From assembly GCA_934045905.1 (NCBI GenBank), contig OW203765.1, positions 24,393,151 through 24,457,150 of the forward strand: a stretch of 64,000 nt of DNA, written 5' to 3'. A model generated the notes under the pieces. That model worked only from the letters and a program-made list of their open reading frames with translations. It was not told the DNA's origin and made no database searches. Source of the DNA: Leuctra nigra. Lineage: Eukaryota > Arthropoda > Insecta > Plecoptera > Leuctridae. Numbering within the stretch: position 1 is the stretch's first letter; each line of letters begins with the position of its first letter. The position numbers were made by a program, and so were the translations under genes. Shown here piece after piece: positions 24,901 to 36,900 of the stretch.

Positions 24901-27900
24901 GGTGAGCTCTGATTTCATTGATAATAACAAGGATTGATTGTCAAGGAACTGGCCCAGCAGCCAATACGTTTTGTACCAAGTACCGTTTATTATTTGGGGG
25001 AGTGTACATCTATAATTTCGTTCCTTATCGATTCAGGCGCAACCTGTTGTTAGTTCTTAGTATTCTACTTGCATGTTGCAGAACACCTTGACCTTGGCAG
25101 TGCTGGTGCGCGGCCTGCAGGCTGTACTGGCGCCTAGCGAGGTGACGCTTGGCGCCAGTCAGTCTCTGAACCTGGACGCGTCCGAGTCGTACGACGCCGA
25201 CAACCTGCCCGGCGCGCTGCGCTTCCAGTGGTGTTGTCGTCGAGTGTCCGGGGCGCCGTGTCTGACCCCAGAGCCCGGAGGACTCACGCTGATGGAGAAG
25301 TATCCGGGACCCATGAAGGACCCGGTGCTCTTGCTCACAGATGTGCCAGTGGGAGAGTGAGTGCAGATCGGGATCCTGTTCAGTGACAGGAGGCCAATTC
25401 GTTAGTATTCAAAACATGAATTCAAGAATTGGCCGTATAGAGTGCAGATTCAACTTGGAAAATGCCATGTCTTACGCGTTCAAAAGAAAGCCATTGTATT
25501 GCATGCGAATTAATATTGGTATGTAAGTTAGGTGCTGCTCCACACCTATATCCACGTAAAATGTCAGTAAAACGTCAATTTCTCTTGATATTCTGGACCA
25601 ATTTGTCTGAAAGTTTTCAAAAACTCCTAAATTGTTGTTCCTTGATCTTGAAAAATTTAAGTTGACCGATCAAACGCTGTAATTTTCAATTTTCAACGAA
25701 TCAGAGGATTTTGTAAAAATGTCAGTCTGCAAACATTCTAGTTGGCTTTTCTTGTGTGCAAAATTTCAACTCGATCGGAGAAACTGTGTGACCTGAATAA
25801 AGCAGTAAGAGAAATAACAGACGTCCTTGCCAAAAGAGCGAAAATTAGACGCTCGCTCAACGAAATCAACTCCATTCCCTCAGATACATCTTAACCGTCC
25901 ACGTGTCCAAGCCGGGCGCCAAGACGGCCTCCACGTCGGCGTCAGTCCTCGTGATCCCCGGCCTGCCTCCGACGACCTCCATCGCCGCCGACGCCAGCTT
26001 CATCGGCGCCAACCCCGCGCGGACGACGCGACTGGCGGGCTCCGTCTGGGGTGTGCGTGAAGGCTGCAGCGAGTGGTGGAGTGTGACGCAACAACGCGGC
26101 TACCAGTTCTTCGACCTCGACGCCGTCGGACTTGGGGACGACGTCGTCGTGACCGCCGAGGACGACGACGTCGTGAAAATGTCGGAGGTCGCGGAGAGGT
26201 GAGACTTGAACGGTAAACGTTTAGGTATATTCAAACATAAACACAGCTATAGAATGCCCTTTAATTTAAAAGAAAAAACAACTTGAGATTGGCGTTGGTC
26301 CATTTTTAAAGTTTTTATTATGTAAACAATGAAGTCACATTTTATGGAAAGAGTAGGTATTTATGTACCTATCTGGACGATAAAAAAAACAATAACGTTT
26401 CAAATAATTTTAAAAATAAACAACTAAAATTTACTTTCTTTTGATTTTTTTTCATATATTTTCCTTCTCAATGCTTTCAAAAGTCACAACTTGAAAAAGT
26501 CCTTTCCAAAGATAATGGTATTCTTATTTGACTCTTTATCTTAATTGATTTGAAGTGGCTACCTGACGCAATTAATACCCATTGACTTCTCAACATCAGC
26601 TGATGATGAGCGTCTCTTTTGGGGCCAGCATAACTCGTGCAGAAATAAAACTTCTTTTCTTACGGCATGTACTTAGCGAAAAACATTAAATATTTCTCCG
26701 GATCTTTACACTCGAACATTACTGCATAGGAGTTAGCATCTTCAGAAAATGTATAGATTAATTTTGTGCGACAAGAGACAACACGACCCGGATGTTCCTT
26801 CTTCAAATGATCAAACCTAGGACATAAAATACATATTACTTGTTGTATTACTTGCACATTACTTTAAATTGACTTGACTTTTGTTTGGATGCAAATCTGC
26901 ATGCAGTATTTTAAGAAATTGACTTAAACTAGTTGTGCAGTTATTAGCTTCTGATCGAGTGCGGAAATAAAAAGTTTTCTTGGAATAACAATTAAGTCAC
27001 CAGATAAAGCCACGGCTTACTGAACACTTCAAGATGGACCATGAGTGGCCGTGATTTCAGATCAAGACATCAATATGTGCCATGTGTTTTCCTCTACATT
27101 GTTGCCATGTTTGTCTCAGGGACTTTCCGCTTGTGATCCCGGCCGCCACAGGCAAGTGGCCCGGACTGAAGGGCAACACCGCCTACAAGCTACGTCTCTC
27201 AGCCTTCTGTCCCGCCCGCCAGGCGGCAGGTCGAGCGTCGGAGGGACACAGCGAGGTCGTCGTCAAGACAAACCAGCCACCAGAGGGCAGCACTCTCCAG
27301 GTGAGTTCATACCCTCGGCCTTCTGTCCCACCCGCCTGGCGGCAGGTCGAGCGTCGGAGGGTCACAGCGAGGTCGTCGTCAAGACAAACCAGCCACCAGA
27401 GGGCAGCACTCTCCAGGTGAGTTCATACTCTCAGCCTTCTGTCCCGCCCGCATGGCAGCAGGTCGAGCGTCGGAGGGTCACAGCGAGGTCGTCGTCAAGA
27501 CAAACCAGCCACCAGAGGGCAGCACTCTCCAGGTGAGTTCATACTCTCAGCCTTCTGTCCCGCCCGCATGGCAGCAGGTCGAGCTTCGGAGGGTCACAGC
27601 GAGGTCGTCGTCAAGACAAACCAGCCACCAGAGGGCAGCACTCTCCAGGTGAGTTCATACTCTCAGCCTTCTGTCCCACCCGCCTGGCGGCAGGTCGAGC
27701 GTCGGAGGGTCACAGCGAGGTCGTCGTCAAGACAAACCAGCCACCAGAGGGCAGCACTCTCCAGGTGAGTTCATACTCTCAGCCTTCTGTCCCGCCCGCC
27801 TGGCGGCAGGTCGAGCGTCGGAGGGTCACAGCGAGGTCGTCGTCAAGACAAACCAGCCACCAGAGGGCAGCACTCTCCAGGTGAGTTTATACTCTCAGCC

Positions 27901-30900
27901 TTCTGTCCCACCCGCCAGGCGGCAGGTCGAGCGTCGGAGGGTCACAGCGAGGTCGTCGTCAAGACAAACCAACCACCAGAGGGCAGCACTCTCCAGCTGA
28001 GTTCATACTCTCAGCCTTCTGTCCCACCCGCCTGGCGGCAGGTCGAGCGTCGGAGGGTCACAGCGAGGTCGTCGTCAAGACAAACCAGCCACCAGAGGGC
28101 AGCACTCTCCAGGTGAGTTCATACTCTCAGCCTTCTGTCCCACCCGCCTGGCGGCAGGTCGAGCGTCGGAGGGTCACAGCGAGGTCGTCGTCAAGACAAA
28201 CCAGCCACCAGAGGGCAGCACTCTCCAGGTGAGTTCATCCGAGGTCAAGCAACTTTATCCAGAAATCATTTTTCACTGTCTGTACACCTAGCAACATTAA
28301 CTTTGTTTCCACTATTATAGGCACCGAGTGTGCATACTCCCAGCGCCACTAGAGAGAGAAATCGGCAAAACTGTGCAGCGAAGAATCAGCAATATTATAA
28401 TCTCTAATTGGCCGTGGCCATAGCAACCGATAAAAATCCACAGATAACTCAAAATAGCTCAGAATTGGTAAAAGAGAGGAGCAAACTAATAATTTTATCA
28501 GACTCTTTGGAATTTTTGACACTTCATACATTTTGCACAGCGAAATTACATTTGGAGTATTATTGTAAGAATGCATACAATGAGTAATGTTTACTAATTG
28601 CTGCAACTAAGGGTATGGGGATCATACCAAGAGTTGCTAATTTATGCCACCCATGGCGCTGTTTCTCATTTTCAGAAACAAAAGTGAGTCAACACTCGGT
28701 GCCTATATTGTTTTTTAAAAATCCCACTTCTGCTACCATTTGTAAAATTTATTTTCGATCTAAAGTCAGTGTTAAACAAAGAAATAACGCATAATAATTT
28801 AAGGACATTAAACTTAATAATGCTTGCTTACTACTGGATTCGATTCAAATAAAGGATTACCTACTCATATTATGTATACATTTCGATATAATACCAAAAC
28901 GAATGTGTTTAATAAAAGTTAATACGTATTAGATCATACTTCTGGGCAAATCTCAAGGAATTAATTATTATAACATTCCTAATCTACTTCAGCTTGGGAC
29001 ATTATTAGTACAGTGAGTTTGAATTGAGCGTTACTCATTGATTTCGCAGGCCTGAAGTCTTATTTAAAAAAAAAATCAAATATTACAAATGGTGACAGAA
29101 GTGGGATATTTTTTTAATAAACTTCCGTCAGTGAGAATACAAAACTCAAAAAATTATTTTGAAGAATCGCGCGCCTCCCCCAGTCCTATAGACACTCTTC
29201 GACCTGACCTTGAGCTCTGAATATTTCCAGGTATCTCCGCTGCAAGGAGAGGCGCTGAAGACTTGGTTCGTGTTCTCCACACAACCCTCCTACGACTCCC
29301 TCCACGACTACCCTCTGCTCTACAGCTTCGGCTATCAGGCTGACCTTGAAGTGGAGCCCGTCTACTTCTACACGTCGTCCGTTGAGCTACAAGCCAAGGT
29401 GCTACTTGTCGCGGGTGAGGAAACAAAACCGGCTGTTTATTTTAAATTGTTTATTTTACATAGCAGATGTAAAGGGCACATTTGTATTAAAAAGTTGTTT
29501 GTTATCGCAAAAAGTAAATGTGTAACGAAATTTAAATTGCTTTTGTTTTTCCTTTTCCACTGCACTTGAAAACACAAACTGTAAACAGATGTGAGTCTAA
29601 CTTTCCAATAGCCATCTTGCAAGAAGTGGCTCTATCACTCATTGCTTATTGCGCGAATCAGCCAAGATGCTGATAATAATAAGTCCCTGCTGTAATTCTT
29701 CTGTTTGTTTTCTGCAGACTTGTCCCGTGTCGACGTCATCATCCCGGTGCTACGCGTCTGCGACTCGCGCGCTGCGTGCTCGCTCATCAACGCCCCAAGC
29801 AACGTCACTGTGCGACGCCCGACGCTTCTGGACGCCGAGGACGTCGCGTGCGTTGCCCCTCTTTAGTCTTACAGACACCTCGACAGTCGTTTAAACAACT
29901 AAGAAAATAATTGAGCGATGGAAGAGAGCGACTCCTTTTGACTATTTTGGCTTGGACCTCTGTTATTTTTTTTTGCTTATACTTAGAGCAATTGAAGTTT
30001 CACCGTTTCACCAATCGATCTGAAATTTTGCACACATGTAGAGACAACTTGTTCTGTTTGCAGACCCTAATTTTTTTGTAATCCGTTTATTGGTTAAAAT
30101 TTAAATAAATATCTCCTGATAGGTTGAAAAATGAAAATGTTTTCGGATAATCTGATCAAACTCATATTTTGCTTGTTCATTAAGACCAACATAGTCTCTT
30201 ATTTTACAAATTTTCATCCCAATCAGTTGTGAACCTATGCACTTATTAAAATTTTTAATAGCTGTCAGAATGAAGTACCAAAATGACTGTTTTTCCACTG
30301 CAAATGGATCTTATTTGCTTTAGGAACCAAAGTGATTAGATGCTAATTTCAAGTTTCAATGAAAAGCAATACTTTAATGTTGATTGAGTGGATCAAATTT
30401 CAATACAATATGGATGTATATGTTTTATGTGCGTTGTGTACGCATTTCCTGTTGGGGAATTTGCACGTACCCGTGCTCGCTCATCAACACGTTACACTGA
30501 CCGTTTTCCCATTATCTGTAAGGAGGAACAGATTATTGAGAGCAGATTTAAAAATTAATTCCGCAGCGATAGGACACCAACAGAGATCAGAATGAGTCAC
30601 TTGCCAACTAATGCAATTCTTATCACAATTTTGAAAACATAGTTAATAAGGAGGCTGAGCATGCGCAGATCTACCCTCAATTTGTGGGCAACTGTGAAAG
30701 GCCGAGAAAGATGACAATTCGTTTTTCAATGATATTATACACCTAGGACACTGTAATTTAAATTTTTAAATGTATTTGAGAGTACAACAGACTACCAAAG
30801 GATATTAATTCCTAAATTGGTCATTTAAACTCATTAAAACTCATTTAAAGACTGGAATGAGTTCAAGTTCTATGTGACATGTCATCAATGTTTAAAACGC

Positions 30901-33900
30901 ATAATAAGTGATGTATTTGTGAATATTGAAGGTGATGGAAGGTGTAATAATAACTGTAATGTAGAATAGCATATATTCTAACTAAAAACATCATAAAAAT
31001 CTAATTACAGTGTCCTAAGTACCTAATATAAGTGTAAAACGAATTGTCATCTTTCACGGCCCCACTTCACATTACAATTTGTGCCTTACTCATGACCGGC
31101 CATCTTTGTTTCCTCTCGCTGAAAGTTAAAGTAATTTGTTTTTACTTTCAAATGATTTATATTTTTGATTTTACGCGATAATTTATTTAGAGTTTTTCAG
31201 TTTTTTTATTTTTAAATTCACTTTCTGTGTTGTATTGTTTTTATGATTTTCAAGTGATTTTCTTTATTTTCTTTTATGTGATTATTATTATATCTTTTTG
31301 ATTTTGATTTTCGAATAATTTTTTAAGTTCTGATGAATGAGTTTTACTTGTTTATCGCTATGGTTTGCCATGTTTGTATGTTGTGTAGACGAGTGAACCG
31401 CGAGGTGGAGGACCTGCTGTCCATGCAACAGTATGCGCAGGCGCTGTCACTAGCCAGGAACTTGCTGAAGACTTTGAACTCCTTGAAGTCCGAGCTTTAC
31501 TCAGCAGTGGCGCAGCAAGTCGGCGTGAGAATTCAGAAGGAGATCAATGCACTGAAAGACAAGTACGTCATCGTCATTACAACATCTGTACCTCAGAGGT
31601 AGAAAGCAGGAAGTACCAATGATTCTTGAGGTCAAACCAATTGTTCTGTCTTCATCGTTTCATATTTTGTAATGGTGACATGAGATACTGCAGAGTCAAA
31701 TGGCAATTAAAATAACTTGATGACATAATTCCAAAAGTGTGCAACTCGAAAATGGACAACCGACCTTCTACCTCTGAGGTGCAGAAATGTACAGAAACAA
31801 AATTATAATTGGAAATATTGAAGGGCGTATCCAGGATGTAATTTCGGGTGGAGGGCCGGGAATTACTAATATTTTGAAAAATCACAGTGAAAAATAATGG
31901 TTTCGGGGGCATAACCCCCGAGAAAAGTTTGGATCAAGGTCATTCATTTAGGTGCAATTTTGTGACCCAGTGTATTGCTATTTTGGGGAATTATAATTTA
32001 CAAAATATCCAAAATTTGGTCTAAGAGGTTAAGAATAGGTAAATTTATTGAACTTGTTAGGATATGCAAGTCCGGGGCCCATAGCTTCAGAAATCGTTTG
32101 GAATTCTCAAATTATAACAATTTTGGAACGTTTTTGACATGATCTGTCTATTTTTAAGTGCTTTGTTAACACACTATTTTAAATGTGTTTTTTTATAGAT
32201 GAAACCCTGATTTCGAGGGGGGGGGGGGGTGGCATTCTCCCCGGCCCCTCCTGAATACGCCCTTGGAAATATTCTGAAAATATAAAAGTTCCCCTGTCAC
32301 CACTTTTCAACACTATCTCCACCAAAATGGAAAAACAGTTCAAAACTGGAATGATATTGTGATATAATTATGCCTATGGTGTGATATTGTGAAGATAGTG
32401 TTGAAAATGGGGACACAAGATAGACCTAATACATGTTGTTTGCGTCAAGTCTCGACCTTGAATCTTGAAAAAAAAATGATTCGATAGTTCAGAACTACAC
32501 GAGCAGAAAATCCCGGTTCAGTCATATTTTTCCAATCTTTCTTCTCTTCATTTCATTTCTAGCAATTCATATTTCTATTATTATTTTCACGGAAAATGTT
32601 CACAATAGTATTCGTATTTCCGTCACACAGTCCTTCACAAACGCAACCTATGAACTTCTAAAACCTTTGAATTCTAATTTCAAGTGTCAAAGTCAAAAGC
32701 AACTAGATACGTTTTTAAAGAACTCATTAATATTTTATCTTTGTTCTTTGGTAAGCGAAAAGCTTTTATATCAAGTTATATTAGGAATTGTATGAAATGT
32801 ATATCATTTCAAACTGTAAGATAATGCGAAAAAAGCTCTCTGAAATTCACCAGAGAAGAATAAATTAAATTGCCTACAGAGAAAGGAAAATGTAATAATT
32901 ACTTTTATTGGCAAGTCGTTCATAACCTATAATTGGCACTATACATTTAATTAGGGTTAGCTCTGTTGGAAACTTAGGAGTAATCATGTCAAGTGATATG
33001 CAGTACAACAAGCACATAGATAGCATAAAGCTAAAGCTCACAAATTGTTGGGTATGTTTTAAAGAGAAAGTATTTTCGTGATTTTAGTAATTCAACAAAT
33101 AGGCTCCTATACATTTCTCTTGTTAGACCCAAACTTGAATATGCGATCATTGTGTGGAACTTTCCATACAATAAAAATCAGTGGGTTGGAAAGTACAAGA
33201 AAATATTTGCTTTACTATGAGCGGATATTTTGTTTCTCAAATATTGAAGGGCTGTATAAACCAGTGGTACTCAACCTTTTTGACTCGCGGGCCAATAATA
33301 CGAATTTGCTTTGGTTGGTGGGCCGCATTAAAAAGAAAATACAATTATACTCCCGTTGTCAGGTAGGTTCATTCCAGGCGAGTTGGAACTTCTTTTAACA
33401 TGGGAGGGCGGGGGGGGGGGAATTCGAGACACCCTGAAGGAGAGCCTTGGGGGCTAAGCCCCTTAGTTTTAGCCCCGCAGGGCGTTTTTTTAGAATTTAG
33501 CTTTTTGAAAGTGACTCTGGGGCACTAAAATGCACGAACTTTAGCAAACTATACTCTCCAAATGTTGCCCCGCAGGGCAATTTTTTAGATTTTAAGCAAT
33601 TTATAAGTGATTTTGGGATGCTAAACTTAAGCTTGTATGGCAAGTGGGGTATCTGTCTGCTCGGGTGGTGGAGGGGGGGGGATTTTCCCCCCATCATCCC
33701 TTCCTCTGTGCCTGGCTCATTCAGTGCCCTTTGTTTATTAGGAAACGAATCGAAAAATGTTTCACACGCCAAAATAAAACACTCTTTTACAATTTTCGGA
33801 TGGTATTGCTTCATACGTAGATCCTTACATGACAACTATCAAAAATTCTCTCAAAAGAAACGAGAAACTATTTTTTTTTAAATATTATTTTCACAGTGGA

Positions 33901-36900
33901 CAGATTTGGTAAATAAGTAGGTATTTAAAACATCAACTGGTGGGCCACAAAATTTAGTCCCGCGGGCCGCAGGTTGAGTACCACTGGTATACACCATTGA
34001 ATCCCTATGTAAATCCATCTCTTTAATACTGACTTGTCAACATTCCAGCCTGGACTCGAACCCGAGCACACTCCAGATAAGCCTGGAGTTCCTGGATCTC
34101 GCTCTGACGACCATCAGCGAGCTCCCCAAGGAGTCCTTGGCCGGCACAATTGACCTCGCCGGCCTCACGGAGTTCAAGGACAAGATCCTGAGACTCCAAG
34201 CCAGTCGCAGTGCCAGGCTGACGAGTCAGGATGAGCGATCCAGGATAAGTCGGGGTTCAGGAGGAATCAGGACGACATCAAGAGATGAGGATAAAGCAAG
34301 GATTAGAAGAGGCAGGTTCAGGATATCCCCGCAGAATGAAGGTGGACGTAATTCCAGAGTGAAGCGGGATGCAGGAAGAGTCAGGATGACAAGTCAAGTC
34401 AGGATAAGACCAGAGCCATCCAGGATCAGGATGAAGAGGAATGCGGCTGCTTCTATCAGGGAGGGATTCACTCCAGAAAGTGTGAGAAATTCTAGATATT
34501 TTTTCTTAACTCAACCAGTTTTAAACTTTTAAGTAAACATAAAGTTATGTAACATCATGTAAAACGCTTATTAGTATGATGACGACTGAGTGTGCAAAGT
34601 ATGAAATTATCTATACCATAGAAAAGGGGAATAGATTTAAATAAATGAAAGTTTCTAAGAGTTTAATAGTTTTAATTTGTTGAAAGAAAGACGACTTTGA
34701 GGGAATGGTTGAGCTCATATTCTTCTCAGTTTGTTTATGGTATAATTATCATATAAAAAGTCAAGCTTTTATGAATATTCTGTTCTATTTTTGATTTCAG
34801 GTGAAGACGTTTCTGAAGACAGACGAACTGGCGATCAGCTCCGGATCGGAGGAGTTGAAACAGAAGACGAAGATCAAATTGCTGGACGAAGTTCACTCGC
34901 TCATCATGCCCAGCTTCTGTAACAGCAGTTACGTCATGGACCAAGCTGCTCTTTTCATTGGTCAGTTCGAAGGAAAGATATTATCGTTTTAAAAAATATA
35001 TACAGAAACTTAAAAACCTCCAGTAACGTATTTATCCTACAGTCCATGAGAGAGGGGGAAATTATTATACAGAAAAAAAGCTCAATTTTTGGGGGTATAC
35101 GTTTTGAAAGCTCGCAAAATTCCATATCACTTCACGCTGATTCTATAAAAACGACCCCCCGATGGCTGCCACCTTATCGCGGTGGTGGGGTTTGTGTTGG
35201 CCAATGATCCATTGCAGCTACGCCGGCGAGCATATGCTCATGTGTAAGGGCTTCCCATGCCGGACAGGTCAGTGGTGAGGTCCAGACAAAGAGCAGCCTG
35301 GGTCGGCCTAACCATGCCCTCCCTTGAATTTGCGGTCCCCTCAGGCCGGCCTTCCCCCTCGAGATGGTGATCCCCTGAAATCGGGTTCAGCCGGCCCGAA
35401 TCCTCACACCTCCCGGTCCGTCCCCATTCCGCCAGGGCCTTCCCACCAGTGCTGGACTCCCCCGGATCGGGCCCGTTAGGTCGTCCCCTCCCCATGTCCT
35501 CCACTTTATTCAACAAAGCTAAAAGTGAAAACTAATGTGCGTAATATAACCTCGTCGTTGACGCGCCGTTAAAACAGAATAATCTAATAATAATCTATAA
35601 AAACGAATACAGAATTACCTCTTGAAAAATATACACAGAAAGTTCCTTCAGGAAAACAAACGTGACATTTTAAATTAATTGGATTACGGGTTTGGACTGC
35701 AAACGATTTGTGTGGTTTTGTGCAAAACCAGCGACTATTTTACAAGTCACACAGATAATTAAAAAACGATTAGTAAAATGCAACCAGACTGTTAAAGTAA
35801 ACATTTTGTTAGAGGCATTTCCATACGTAACAATTTATCACACTCACTGAGCCCAAATGTCCGAGAGAAATATGTGATATTTCCAATGTTTTGATTATAT
35901 GTGCTAGAAAGTCGAATGAGCTTCAAGTTTGTTTCCAGGAACTCCTAACGTGAGCTTCAGCGTGCAGCCGCTGACGTCGGCGATGTACGAGCGCGACGTG
36001 GAGGCACCGACCGGGGCGACGGGCAAGGGACACAACGTGGTCACGCCGGCGAAGTTGATGCTGGGTCCGGGGCAGCAGACCCAGCGGCAGAGACAGTCCA
36101 CGTGTCTCGGAGTCGTGATCTACTCTCAAGACTATCTCACTGATGTGGCGGGGAAGGCGGGAGTAGGGGGTGATCGGTGAGTAGAGAGGATGGAGGTGAA
36201 GAAGGGATTTGAGTGATTTGTAAATAGTATTGAATGGTTTGATTATGGAGGTTGAAGAGAAGTAAGGGTTAACAACAAATAATGTTACGTAAGGAACGGT
36301 TATGGCCCCCCTAAAAACGCCAAATTGCACTAAAACTTGCTAAACTGTGCTTTGACTTTTCGGGGACCCGTATTTCCCAAATCATGAGAATAAATCGTGG
36401 TAATTTTTGTAAGTATCATGGAATGGAATTATCATAAGGCTTTAATTAAAGGGTGAGTCAAAAGTAATTACTGTGCAAGATTTTGAAGGATTATGGATTT
36501 ATATTTTATATTCGAAGACACCAAAAATCTAAATGTTACAATTTGTTAGGATTTGGACATTTTAAAGCCTGATTTGACTTGACTATTTTGAAGACCTAGT
36601 TTTATTTTTGGTTTGACAATATTGTATTTTTTCGTGGAAGCTTTCAGAATGCATTTATTATAATTATTGAAATAATGTGGTAAAATTCTGTAATAAGTTT
36701 AATTAGTAACTATGTAGTTTTATAAGTGTAAGATTAATATTACATTGTCTATCCACTGACCTAACATTTGGATCCAGGGTCAAATGATTTTTTTTTATCT
36801 AATCTGGAAAATCTGATATCTCAAGAAACGGAGCTATTTTATGTGTATCCCATCAGCTCTCTGCAATGTCAAGGGACATGTTCCAACTTGTCCACCCAGG

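Noticed and set aside
27045..27768. Several overlapping + strand frames of 60-163 codons
   Set aside because: Products of the 116-bp array; only the first unit belongs to an exon.
20812..28244. Regular direct repeats that might recall a CRISPR array
   Set aside because: The units are directly adjacent with no unique spacers, and the genome is eukaryotic.
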